64,000 bases of DNA from JAVJUV01 sp040220415. GTDB taxonomy: Bacteria > Pseudomonadota > Alphaproteobacteria > Rhodobacterales > Rhodobacteraceae. Positions 23,293 through 31,132 of the stretch are shown here, piece by piece. Position numbers and translations under genes: made by a program. The notes under the pieces were generated by a model. It searched no databases and had not been told where the DNA came from. It was given only the letters and a program-made list of their open reading frames with translations. The DNA is taken from NCBI GenBank assembly GCA_040220415.1, contig JAVJUV010000010.1:1-64000 (forward strand), in the 5' to 3' direction. Positions within the stretch are counted from its first letter, which is position 1. Each line of letters begins with the position of its first letter.

Positions 23293-23799
23293 ATGCCGGA
23301 CAGCGGCGGCGGCACAAGCGGCGAGAACCTGTTGTTCCTGACCGACGACCAACTGCGCAAGGGGATCGAAGCCATGTTCTTCGCCTATCGCGGTTTCACG
23401 GCTGATCCTGATCGTATCCTCGCAGACAAGGGATACGGCCGCGCCCACCATCGGGCGATCCATTTCATCAACCGATCCCCCGGTACGACTGTCAACAACC
23501 TGCTCTCCATTCTCGGCGTTACCAAGCAGTCTCTCAACCGCGTTTTGCGCGCACTTGTCGAAGACGGGTTGGTCGAAAGCCGGATCGGGCAACGCGACAA
23601 GCGCGAGCGCCATCTATATCTGACCGAGGCAGGAGAGGCATTGGAACGGGAGCTTTCGACAGCACAGAGGGACCGCATGAGAGCGGCATTCCGTCAGGCC
23701 GGCCCCGAAGCTGTTGCGGGGTTCCGACAAGTACTGGAGGCGATGATGGACAATGATCTGCGTCGGCACTACACCCGTCTCAAAGAGACGAATGGATGA
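23293..23799 (+). CDS. petP: MarR-family regulator PetP
   Basis: A 168-residue winged-helix regulator of the MarR family (VNNLLSILGVTKQSLNRVLR recognition region, then VESRIGQRDKRERHLYLTEAG wing). The pairing with a response regulator by ATGA overlap (23796-23799) and without a kinase gene is that of petP-petR of Rhodobacter capsulatus, reported to be needed for growth and named after the nearby bc1 genes there. ATG 23293 follows GGAGGAGG. No bc1 genes are in this window. Confidence 0.88.
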   Translation: MPDSGGGTSGENLLFLTDDQLRKGIEAMFFAYRGFTADPDRILADKGYGRAHHRAIHFINRSPGTTVNNLLSILGVTKQSLNRVLRALVEDGLVESRIGQRDKRERHLYLTEAGEALERELSTAQRDRMRAAFRQAGPEAVAGFRQVLEAMMDNDLRRHYTRLKETNG

Positions 23800-24497
23800 A
23801 CGAACCGGACGCCCATCTCCTGATTGTCGATGACGACGAGCGGATCCGGAGCCTTCTTCAGAAGTTCCTGATCCGGAATGGATTTCTCGTTTCCGCTGCA
23901 AGAGATGCTGCGCATGCAGAGCGTATTCTGTCCGGGCTGGATTTCGACCTGATCGTATTGGACGTGATGATGCCGGGCGAAGACGGCGTAAGCTTCTGCC
24001 GGCGGCTTCGTGAGGCGCGCAACGTGCCGATCTTGTTGCTGACGGCCAAGGGAGAGACCGAAGACCGGATCAAAGGTCTGGAAGCTGGCGCAGACGATTA
24101 TCTCGCCAAGCCGTTCGAGCCAAAGGAATTGCTGCTTCGGATCAATTCGATCCTGCGGCGTGTTCCGCCTGCCGTGTCGGCCGACACGGCGCCGAAAGTG
24201 CTTTCTCTCGGCTCGCTTCGGTACGATGTCGAAAAGGGCGTCATGTGGAGTGGCGATGCCCCGGTTCGGCTTACAGCGACGGAAGCGCAGTTGATGCGCA
24301 TTTTTTCGAGCTGCCCGGGCGAGGCGCTGTCGCGTGCCGAGCTGGTCGAAAAACTCGGCCGCGACCGAGGGCAAGCACAGGAACGGGCGGTGGATGTGCA
24401 GATCACACGGCTGAGGCGTAAGCTGGAAGCTGATCCGAAGCAGCCGCGTTATCTTCAGACCGTCCGCGGCGCAGGCTACCTTCTGTCGCCAGATTGA
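23796..24497 (+). CDS. petR: OmpR-family response regulator PetR
   Basis: A 233-residue response regulator: receiver domain (about 6-120) with acidic pocket Asp12-14, phospho-acceptor Asp56 in LIVLDVMMPG, Thr in LLLTAKG and Lys in LAKPFEPKE; DNA-binding winged helix (about 135-230) with TRLRRKLEADPKQPRYLQTV. All residues for phosphorylation are present. Translationally coupled to petP. No histidine kinase neighbours it, as in Rhodobacter, where the partner is encoded elsewhere. Confidence 0.93.
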   Translation: MNEPDAHLLIVDDDERIRSLLQKFLIRNGFLVSAARDAAHAERILSGLDFDLIVLDVMMPGEDGVSFCRRLREARNVPILLLTAKGETEDRIKGLEAGADDYLAKPFEPKELLLRINSILRRVPPAVSADTAPKVLSLGSLRYDVEKGVMWSGDAPVRLTATEAQLMRIFSSCPGEALSRAELVEKLGRDRGQAQERAVDVQITRLRRKLEADPKQPRYLQTVRGAGYLLSPD

Positions 24498-24506
24498 AGT
24501 AAGGCC

Positions 24507-24674
24507 GTGGCGGATTTTTTGGCACTCCCCCTTGTCCTCGCCGCGGTCTTTACAGGGCCTTGGTTGCTGCAACGACTGGGCATGTCGCGTGATCACGCGG
24601 TGTCTTATCCGGTTTGGGGCGGATGGATACTGGCCGTCATCCTTGTTGGCAGATACATTTGGCCGATAGACTAG
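24507..24674 (+). CDS. 55-residue membrane microprotein
   Basis: GTG 24507 to TAG 24672-24674 encodes 55 residues with two hydrophobic helices (MADFLALPLVLAAVFTGPWL and WGGWILAVILVGRYIWP) around a polar turn. The AAGTAAGG ribosome site is well placed. It lies 9 bases after petR and 8 before the HDAC-like gene, on the same strand, which supports it as real. Function unknown. Confidence 0.6.
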   Translation: MADFLALPLVLAAVFTGPWLLQRLGMSRDHAVSYPVWGGWILAVILVGRYIWPID

Positions 24675-24682
24675 GGTAGAAG

Positions 24683-25609
24683 ATGACACTCATTTACAAG
24701 CATGATGCAGCGCTTTTTCACGTCACGCCCCCCGGACATCCCGAACGGGTGGCCAGGGTCGAGGCGGTTTGGGCGGCGCTGCAAGAGATTGAAGGACTAA
24801 CCTGGCGGGAAGCGCCCAAGGCAAAACGTTCAGAGGTTCTTCGTTGCCATCCCGAGGACTACTTGGAACGGGTCGAGGCGGCCATTCCCGATGAGGGATA
24901 TGTTTCACTCGACGCGGATACGCATGTCTCACCCGGCTCTCTGGAAGCGGCGCTGCGGGCGCTGGGCGGATGCACGGCGGCGGTCGACGCTGTTCTTGCC
25001 GGAGAAGCGTCCAATGCGTTCGTTGCGATGCGTCCACCGGGACATCATGCCGAAACCGGAACGGCAATGGGGTTTTGTCTTTTCGGCAACGCCGCAATCG
25101 CCGCCAGACGTGCGCTTGATGTCCACGGACTAAACCGCGTGGCGGTTCTGGACTTCGACGTGCATCACGGCAATGGCACACAGGACCTCCTTTGGAACGA
25201 AGAGCGCACACTGTTCTGCTCGTCTCATCAGATGCCGCTTTATCCTGGCACCGGCGCTGCGCATGAAACCGGCGCACATGACAACGTGGTGAATGCACCG
25301 TTGGCTCCAATGACCGGCGGGGTCGAGATGCGGCAGGCCTGGGGTGATATCATTCTTCCGGCCGTCGATGATTTCGCACCGGAACTCATCATCATATCCG
25401 CGGGATTCGATGCGCATGTGCGTGATCCGCTGGCCAACCTGAACTGGACAAAAGAAGATTTTCGCTGGGTGACCGAAGCGATCTGCGATGTGGCGGAGGC
25501 GCATTCGGGGGGACGCGTGGTCTCGACACTGGAAGGCGGCTATGATCTTGAGGCCTTGGCGGAAAGTGCGGTTGCACATGTTAAGGTTTTGATGGAGCGG
25601 GACACATGA
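24683..25609 (+). CDS. Histone deacetylase-like amidohydrolase
   Basis: A 308-residue member of the HDAC/AcuC/acetylpolyamine amidohydrolase superfamily, removing acetyl groups from lysine, polyamines or similar amines. Active-site residues are visible: the His pair in RPPGHHAETG (121-122), Zn ligands in VLDFDVHHGNGT (Asp159, His161) and the third Zn ligand in SAGFDAH. Class II-like order. The substrate is not determined. Its end overlaps xseB by 4 bases, so it is translated with the isoprenoid genes. Confidence 0.93.
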   Translation: MTLIYKHDAALFHVTPPGHPERVARVEAVWAALQEIEGLTWREAPKAKRSEVLRCHPEDYLERVEAAIPDEGYVSLDADTHVSPGSLEAALRALGGCTAAVDAVLAGEASNAFVAMRPPGHHAETGTAMGFCLFGNAAIAARRALDVHGLNRVAVLDFDVHHGNGTQDLLWNEERTLFCSSHQMPLYPGTGAAHETGAHDNVVNAPLAPMTGGVEMRQAWGDIILPAVDDFAPELIIISAGFDAHVRDPLANLNWTKEDFRWVTEAICDVAEAHSGGRVVSTLEGGYDLEALAESAVAHVKVLMERDT

Positions 25610-25848
25610 GCGACAAACAGGTTGGCGAGATGAGCTTCGAAGAAGCCATGAAAGAGCTGGAATCTGTGGTGGCCAAGCTTGAGTCGGGGGACGTTCCCCT
25701 GGAGGACTCGATCAAGCTTTATGAGCGTGGCGCGGCGCTGAAAGAGCATTGTCAGAAAAAACTGTCAGAGGCCGAGGAGAAGGTCGCGCAAATCACGCTC
25801 GACGGAGACGGCAACCCGAAGGGTACGGTTCCGGTCGACATCAAGTGA
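25606..25848 (+). CDS. xseB: Exodeoxyribonuclease VII small subunit
   Basis: An 80-residue XseB: FEEAMKELESVVAKLESGDV and LEDSIKLYERGAALKEHCQK are the family signature, two helices that bind the large subunit XseA. The order xseB-ispA-dxs is widely conserved in proteobacteria. The start overlaps the upstream gene (ATGA) and the end overlaps ispA (GTGA). Confidence 0.97.
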   Translation: MSDKQVGEMSFEEAMKELESVVAKLESGDVPLEDSIKLYERGAALKEHCQKKLSEAEEKVAQITLDGDGNPKGTVPVDIK

Positions 25849-26717
25849 GCTTTGAAGTCGATCTGCGGGCGCAAGCCGCCAATATCGGCGCGGCGCTTCA
25901 ATCCTGTTTGGAAGATCTTGGCAAGGGTCCGGTAGTCGAGGGCATGCGGTATGCCGCAAGCGGCGGGAAGCTCTTGCGTGGTTATATAGTCGTGACATCG
26001 GCACAACTGTTCGAGCAGCCTAGGGAGGGACATCTGCTTGCCGCCGCAGCCATCGAGTGCATGCACGCGTATTCGCTGGTCCATGACGATCTGCCTTGCA
26101 TGGATGACGATGATTTGCGGCGCGGTCAGCCGACGGTGCATCGCAAGTGGGACGAAGCCACTGCAGTTCTGGTTGGCGATGCTCTTCAGAGCTTCGCTTT
26201 CGAGTTGCTGAGCCGCAGAGCCGTGCATGAGGATCCGCAGGTTCGCGTCGAGCTGATCGCATCCTTGGCGAAGGCGTCCGGCGCACAGGGTATGGTTTTG
26301 GGACAAGCGCAGGACATCGCCGCCGAAACTGCCGGTCGATCGCTGACATTTGACGACGTGACGGAATTGCAGGCAAACAAAACCGGAGCCTTGATCCGTT
26401 GGTCAGCGGAAGCCGGTGCCATTTTGGGAAAGGCCGATCCCGCACCGCTAAGAGCCTATGCCAATGCTTTGGGTCTGGCGTTTCAGATCGCCGACGACAT
26501 ACTCGACGTGACGGGTGACGAGGCCAAGACCGGGAAACGCGTCGGAAAGGATTCCAATGCCGGGAAGGCTACCTTTGTTTCGCTTCTGGGGCTGGAGGAA
26601 GCACGCCGGAAGGCACGGGAACTGGCTGAACAGGCGGTTGACGCGCTCTGCGGATTTGATGCACGAGCGGACAACTTGCGTCAGGCAGCTATGTTTGTAG
26701 TTTCCCGCGAGTTTTGA
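25845..26717 (+). CDS. ispA: Farnesyl (geranyl) diphosphate synthase
   Basis: A 290-residue short-chain prenyl transferase condensing IPP with DMAPP/GPP to FPP. The two Asp-rich metal-binding motifs are present: DDLPCMDDDDLRRG (81-94) and DDILD (217-221), with the KLLRG and AxTGALIR-like segments. GTG 25845 overlaps the xseB stop. Its product feeds quinone and cell-wall lipid carrier synthesis and, in phototrophic relatives, carotenoids and bacteriochlorophyll side chains. Confidence 0.97.
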   Translation: MSFEVDLRAQAANIGAALQSCLEDLGKGPVVEGMRYAASGGKLLRGYIVVTSAQLFEQPREGHLLAAAAIECMHAYSLVHDDLPCMDDDDLRRGQPTVHRKWDEATAVLVGDALQSFAFELLSRRAVHEDPQVRVELIASLAKASGAQGMVLGQAQDIAAETAGRSLTFDDVTELQANKTGALIRWSAEAGAILGKADPAPLRAYANALGLAFQIADDILDVTGDEAKTGKRVGKDSNAGKATFVSLLGLEEARRKARELAEQAVDALCGFDARADNLRQAAMFVVSREF

Positions 26718-26730
26718 CCCCGGAGGACGT

Positions 26731-28656
26731 ATGGCCGAAGAACTGAAGACACCGACATTGGACAAGGTCGCCGCCCCGGCCGACCTGAAGCGGCTGTCGG
26801 ATGCCGAACTGCGTCAGGTCGCCGACGAACTTCGCGCCGAAACCATTAGCGCGGTCAGCGTGACAGGTGGGCATCTTGGTGCCGGCCTTGGTGTGGTCGA
26901 GCTGACGGTCGCACTGCACGCGGTGTTCGATACGCCGCGAGATAAATTGATCTGGGACGTGTCTCACCAATCCTATCCGCACAAGATCCTTACCGGTCGA
27001 CGCGACAGAATTCGGACGCTGCGTCAGAAAGATGGCCTTAGCGGCTTTACGAAACGCAGCGAAAGTCCCTACGACCCATTCGGCGCGGCACACTCATCGA
27101 CGTCGATCAGTGCCGCACTGGGCTTCGCGGTTGCCCGTGACCTGGGTGGCACTACCGAGACCGGGCTGGGAGACGCGATTGCGGTGATCGGCGACGGCGC
27201 GATCTCGGCCGGTATGGCGTACGAGGCGATGAATAACGCAGGGCATCTTGGAAAGCGCCTTTTCGTCATCCTGAACGACAACGAGATGTCGATTGCCCCG
27301 CCGGTCGGTGCCATGTCGTCCTATCTCTCGCGCCTTTATGCCGGCGATCCGTTTCAGGAGCTGAAGTCCGCCGCAAAGGGGGCAGTGAATCTGCTGCCGG
27401 AACCCTTCCGTGAGGGCGCCCGCCGCGCAAAGGACCTTCTGAAACATTCCGTCGTGGGTGGAACCTTGTTCGAAGAGCTCGGGTTTTCCTATGTCGGTCC
27501 TATCGATGGTCACGACCTGGATCAGTTGTTGCCAGTCCTGCGGACAGTGAAGGCGCGTGCAACAGGACCAATACTTGTCCATGTCCTTACGAAGAAGGGC
27601 AAAGGATATGCACCTGCGGAACAGGCTCAGGACAAGGGGCACGGCGTATCGAAGTTCGACGTGGTTACGGGCGAGCAGGCCAAAGCCGTATCGAACGCGC
27701 CCTCCTATACCAAAGTTTTCGCCGAGGCTCTGATCGAGGAAGCCAGCCGTGACGACCGCGTCGTCGCAGTTACGGCGGCCATGCCGGACGGTACCGGTCT
27801 GAACCTGTTCGCCGAACGGTTTCCCAGCCGTTGTTTCGATGTCGGGATAGCAGAACAGCACGGAGTGACGTTCTGTGCCGGGCTCGCAGCCGGTGGGATG
27901 AAACCCTTCTGCACGATCTATTCGACATTCCTGCAACGCGGCTATGATCAGATCGTGCACGATGTAGCCATTCAGCGACTGCCGGTCCGTTTCGCAATCG
28001 ACCGCGCCGGACTCGTTGGAGCAGACGGCGCGACCCATGCCGGGTCTTTTGACATCGCCTACATGGCAAACCTGCCCGGAATGGTTGTCATGGCCGCTGC
28101 CGACGAAGCCGAGTTGGTTCATATGGTGGCGACGGCGGTTGCCCATGACGATGGGCCGATCGCCTTCAGATATCCGCGTGGCGAAGGCGTAGGCGTCGAG
28201 ATGCCAGAACGTGGCGAGATACTTGAAATCGGAAAGGGGCGTATTGTCTGCAAGGGCTCGAGAGTTGCCATCCTGTCATTCGGAACCCGGTTGCGGGAAG
28301 TTGAAAAGGCGGCCGAGGCGCTGGGTCAGCGCGGCATTCATCCGACAATCGCCGATGCCCGTTTTGCCAAACCGCTGGACCGGGATCTGATCCTGTCGCT
28401 TGCCCATGGCCACGAGGCAATGATCACGATCGAAGAGGGTGCGATCGGAGGCTTTGGGTCGCATGTTTCGAACCTTCTGGCCGAAGAGGGCGTGCTTGAT
28501 TCCGGCTTTAAATTCAGGTCGATGTTCCTGCCGGATATCTTCATTGACCAAGCAAGCCCGAAAGACATGTATGAAGTCGCGGCAATGAATGCGGAACATA
28601 TCGAGGTCAAGGTGCTGTCGGTTCTTGGCATCGCGGACATCTCGAAGAGGGCGTGA
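26731..28656 (+). CDS. dxs: 1-deoxy-D-xylulose-5-phosphate synthase
   Basis: A 641-residue thiamine diphosphate enzyme joining pyruvate and glyceraldehyde-3-phosphate, first step of the MEP pathway. Seen: VTGGHLGAGLGVVELTVALH, WDVSHQSYPHKILTGR, the ThDP-binding GDGAISAGMAYEAMNNAG with the later N-N pair, the central EQHGVTFCAGLAAGGMKPF pyrimidine domain and the C-terminal domain. ATG 26731 lies 13 bases after ispA and behind GGAGG. With ispA and ispH, three pathway genes are in this window; the thiBPQ system supplies the cofactor. Confidence 0.98.
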   Translation: MAEELKTPTLDKVAAPADLKRLSDAELRQVADELRAETISAVSVTGGHLGAGLGVVELTVALHAVFDTPRDKLIWDVSHQSYPHKILTGRRDRIRTLRQKDGLSGFTKRSESPYDPFGAAHSSTSISAALGFAVARDLGGTTETGLGDAIAVIGDGAISAGMAYEAMNNAGHLGKRLFVILNDNEMSIAPPVGAMSSYLSRLYAGDPFQELKSAAKGAVNLLPEPFREGARRAKDLLKHSVVGGTLFEELGFSYVGPIDGHDLDQLLPVLRTVKARATGPILVHVLTKKGKGYAPAEQAQDKGHGVSKFDVVTGEQAKAVSNAPSYTKVFAEALIEEASRDDRVVAVTAAMPDGTGLNLFAERFPSRCFDVGIAEQHGVTFCAGLAAGGMKPFCTIYSTFLQRGYDQIVHDVAIQRLPVRFAIDRAGLVGADGATHAGSFDIAYMANLPGMVVMAAADEAELVHMVATAVAHDDGPIAFRYPRGEGVGVEMPERGEILEIGKGRIVCKGSRVAILSFGTRLREVEKAAEALGQRGIHPTIADARFAKPLDRDLILSLAHGHEAMITIEEGAIGGFGSHVSNLLAEEGVLDSGFKFRSMFLPDIFIDQASPKDMYEVAAMNAEHIEVKVLSVLGIADISKRA

Positions 28657-28672
28657 CGGGGTTTCTGGAAAG

Positions 28673-29359
28673 ATGAGCTTCGGGCGAGCCATGAGAATTC
28701 TATCATTTGTCCTCGCTGTGGTTTTTCCACTGCTGCCGGCGATGGCCCAGGTTCCTCCGAACGCAATGGAGCAAGCGGACTATTCCGGCCTGCACCGAGC
28801 TGCGCTGGACGGCTATGTTTCGACCATTCGACGGCTGGCCGCCGAGGGTGCGGATCTCGAAGCCCGTGACGGTAAGGGCCGAACCCCGGTTCACGTTGCC
28901 GCGTTTGCCTCCAACGATGAGGCGCTGGTGGCATTGGCGGAAGCTGGTGCCGATATGAATGCTTTGGAGGGTCAGGCCTATGATGCGGTCACTATCGCGG
29001 CAGTGGCGGACGACCCGGAGATGATGACGCTGGCAATCGAGCTTGGGAATGACCCCGGACTTGTCACCAGCCCATACGATGGTACCGCCCTGATTGCCGC
29101 CGCACATCTTGGGCACGACGAGGTGGTCCGGCGCCTGATTGCAGCGGGCGCGCCTTTGGATCACGTCAACAACCTGGGTTGGACGGCGCTGATCGAGGCT
29201 GTGGTACTCGGCGATGGCGGGCCGCGGCATCAGCGAGTTGTTCGGGCACTTGTGGACGCGGGAGCAGATCAAGCGCTGGCGGATCGGCAAGGACGAACTC
29301 CACTCGATCTGGCTGTCTCGCGTGGTTATTCGGCCATTGCCGAGATACTTCGCGACTAG
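28673..29359 (+). CDS. Secreted ankyrin-repeat protein
   Basis: A 228-residue protein with a signal peptide (MRILSFVLAVVFPLLPAMA) and five to six ankyrin repeats, e.g. GLHRAALDGYVSTIRRLAAE, DGTALIAAAHLGHDEVVRRL and GRTPLDLAVSRGYSAIAEIL. Periplasmic ankyrin proteins bind partners; some protect against oxidants, but nothing specific is shown here. ATG 28673 follows GGAAAG; the signal may start at the next Met (residue 7). The TAG stop interlocks with that of the sodium channel gene. Confidence 0.85.
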   Translation: MSFGRAMRILSFVLAVVFPLLPAMAQVPPNAMEQADYSGLHRAALDGYVSTIRRLAAEGADLEARDGKGRTPVHVAAFASNDEALVALAEAGADMNALEGQAYDAVTIAAVADDPEMMTLAIELGNDPGLVTSPYDGTALIAAAHLGHDEVVRRLIAAGAPLDHVNNLGWTALIEAVVLGDGGPRHQRVVRALVDAGADQALADRQGRTPLDLAVSRGYSAIAEILRD

Positions 29360-30126
29360 GGTTTGTCCAGCTTGCGCTCGATTGCTTCCAGACGCCGCAA
29401 GATCTCCTCCCGATACTCTCCCGTTGCGGCCACCTCTTCTTCGGCATGGGCGTCCTGCATGGAGTTTACGATCAATCCGACGACAAGGTTCACAACCGCG
29501 AATGTGGTTACCAGGATGAACGTTACGAAGAAGACCCATGCTTGCGGGAAGACTTCCATGACTGGGCGGACAATACCCATCGACCAGCTTTCAAGCGTCA
29601 TGATCTGGAAGAGTGAATAGGCTGAGCGGCCCAGGGTTCCGAACCAATCCGGGAAGGCGCCACCGAAGAGTTTGGTCGCGATTACCGAAGCGATGTAGAA
29701 GATCAGTGCCATCAGCGCGAAGACCGAAGCCATCCCCGGAAGTGCCTGGAACAGCCCCTCGATGACGCGCCGCAAGCGCGGAACTGCTGACAGAAGGCGC
29801 AATACCCGGAGGATGCGCAGGGCTCTGAGAACGGAAAGCCCCGCGCTCTCGGGGACATAAGAGATGCCAACCACGGCGGCATCAAAAACGTTCCAGCCGT
29901 TTCGAAAGAATGCTGGACCTCGTGCAACGAGTTTGAGCGTCAGCTCCAAAGTGAAGAACGCAAGGCAAAGTCGGTCCAAGGTAATGATCAGTGGACCGGC
30001 CGAACTCATGGCTGCCTGCGAGGTCTCGAGCCCCAGAATGATCGCATTGAAAACAATGACCGCGATGATCGAGGCCTGGACATCATTGCGGTCGAGAAAG
30101 ACCCCTAGTCGGGCTCGGAATGTCAT
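29356..30126 (-). CDS. Prokaryotic voltage-gated sodium channel (NaChBac/BacNav type)
   Basis: A 256-residue single-domain six-helix channel subunit that should form tetramers. The S4 voltage sensor VLRALRILRVLRLL has arginines every third residue (101, 104, 107, 110); the pore holds the selectivity filter TLESWSM (177-183), identical to that of NaChBac-class sodium channels; S6 is followed by a heptad coiled coil (about 229-255) as in other family members. Seen in marine alphaproteobacteria including Roseobacter relatives. I use ATG 30126, behind AAAGGGGAC. Likely linked to Na+-driven motility, pH or excitability, not proved. Confidence 0.95.
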   Translation of the reverse strand: MTFRARLGVFLDRNDVQASIIAVIVFNAIILGLETSQAAMSSAGPLIITLDRLCLAFFTLELTLKLVARGPAFFRNGWNVFDAAVVGISYVPESAGLSVLRALRILRVLRLLSAVPRLRRVIEGLFQALPGMASVFALMALIFYIASVIATKLFGGAFPDWFGTLGRSAYSLFQIMTLESWSMGIVRPVMEVFPQAWVFFVTFILVTTFAVVNLVVGLIVNSMQDAHAEEEVAATGEYREEILRRLEAIERKLDKP

Positions 30127-30181
30127 CTGGGTGTCCCCTTTAGCAGCCGAGATAGGTGCGCGAACGGTCGTAGCAAGCGGA

Positions 30182-31027
30182 CTAGGGCGATTCTGCGGCC
30201 AAAATGGCTGACAGACCTTCGCGATAGGTTGGATAGAGCAGACGTATGCCAAGCTCGTCCTTTATCCGGTCGTTCCGCACCCTTTTGGACTCGGCATAAA
30301 AGGACTTCGCCATCTGGGACATGTCCGCCTCTTCGAATAAGGCGGCCTTTGGGGCCGGTAGACCAAGAAGGTCGGCGGCAAACCCGATCACATCCTGGGG
30401 CGGTGCTGGATCGTCGTCGCAAACATTGTAGATTGCGCCGGGATTTGGAGTGGCGATCGAGGCAGCGAGGACCTGCGCGATGTCATCGACGTGGATTCTG
30501 CTGAAGACCTGACCATTCTTGATGATACGCCGCGCTGTGCCGTTCCGAACTTTGGCGAAAGGCCCGCGTCCCGGTCCGTAGATGCCCGCCAGTCGAAAGA
30601 TGTGGATTGGCAGATCAAGGGATTGCCAGGCGCATTCGGTCTCGACGCGGGCTTGACCGCGGCTCGTGGATGGCTTGAGTTCGGAATCCTCGTCCACCCA
30701 TCCTCCTTCACGGTCGCCGTAGACTCCGGTGGTTGAAAGATAGCCTACCCACTCAAGGTGGCGGGCATTTCGTATTGCCTCTGCTTCCCGAGCGAGAACC
30801 GGGTCGCCGTCATCCTCGGGTGCGACCGAAGTCAAGAGGTGGGTAGCTTTGTCCAGCGGAAGCGGAGTGCCGGGCCAGATAAGCGGCTCGATTCCCTCTT
30901 CGCGCAGCCTTTCCGCCTTATCGGCCGATCTGGTTGTTCCCGTGACCGTCCAACCCTCAGACAGCAGCAATCGCGACAGCGCAGCTGCAGAATATCCGTG
31001 GCCGATGGATAGTAGTGTCTTGCCCAT
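30182..31027 (-). CDS. NAD(P)-dependent epimerase/dehydratase-like protein
   Basis: A 281-residue SDR-type protein of the YeeZ-like atypical group. The dinucleotide motif is a degenerate SIGHGYSAAALSRLL (GxGxxG replaced), followed by VGYLSTTGVYGDREGGW with a Tyr in the catalytic region and IFRLAGIYGPGRGP, a sugar epimerase signature. Substrate unknown. Divergent from ade. Confidence 0.85.
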   Translation of the reverse strand: MGKTLLSIGHGYSAAALSRLLLSEGWTVTGTTRSADKAERLREEGIEPLIWPGTPLPLDKATHLLTSVAPEDDGDPVLAREAEAIRNARHLEWVGYLSTTGVYGDREGGWVDEDSELKPSTSRGQARVETECAWQSLDLPIHIFRLAGIYGPGRGPFAKVRNGTARRIIKNGQVFSRIHVDDIAQVLAASIATPNPGAIYNVCDDDPAPPQDVIGFAADLLGLPAPKAALFEEADMSQMAKSFYAESKRVRNDRIKDELGIRLLYPTYREGLSAILAAESP

Positions 31028-31132
31028 GTCCTCACACTTAGATGGTTCATGTCGGGCCGCAAGACGGTTTCTTTGATCAGCGTTCCGCCCACGGGGCTTG
31101 CAGGTTCGGCGCGAACGGTGTCAATTCCGGCA

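Noticed and set aside
27094..28146. 350-codon minus-strand frame inside dxs
   Set aside because: Antisense shadow of a certain gene.
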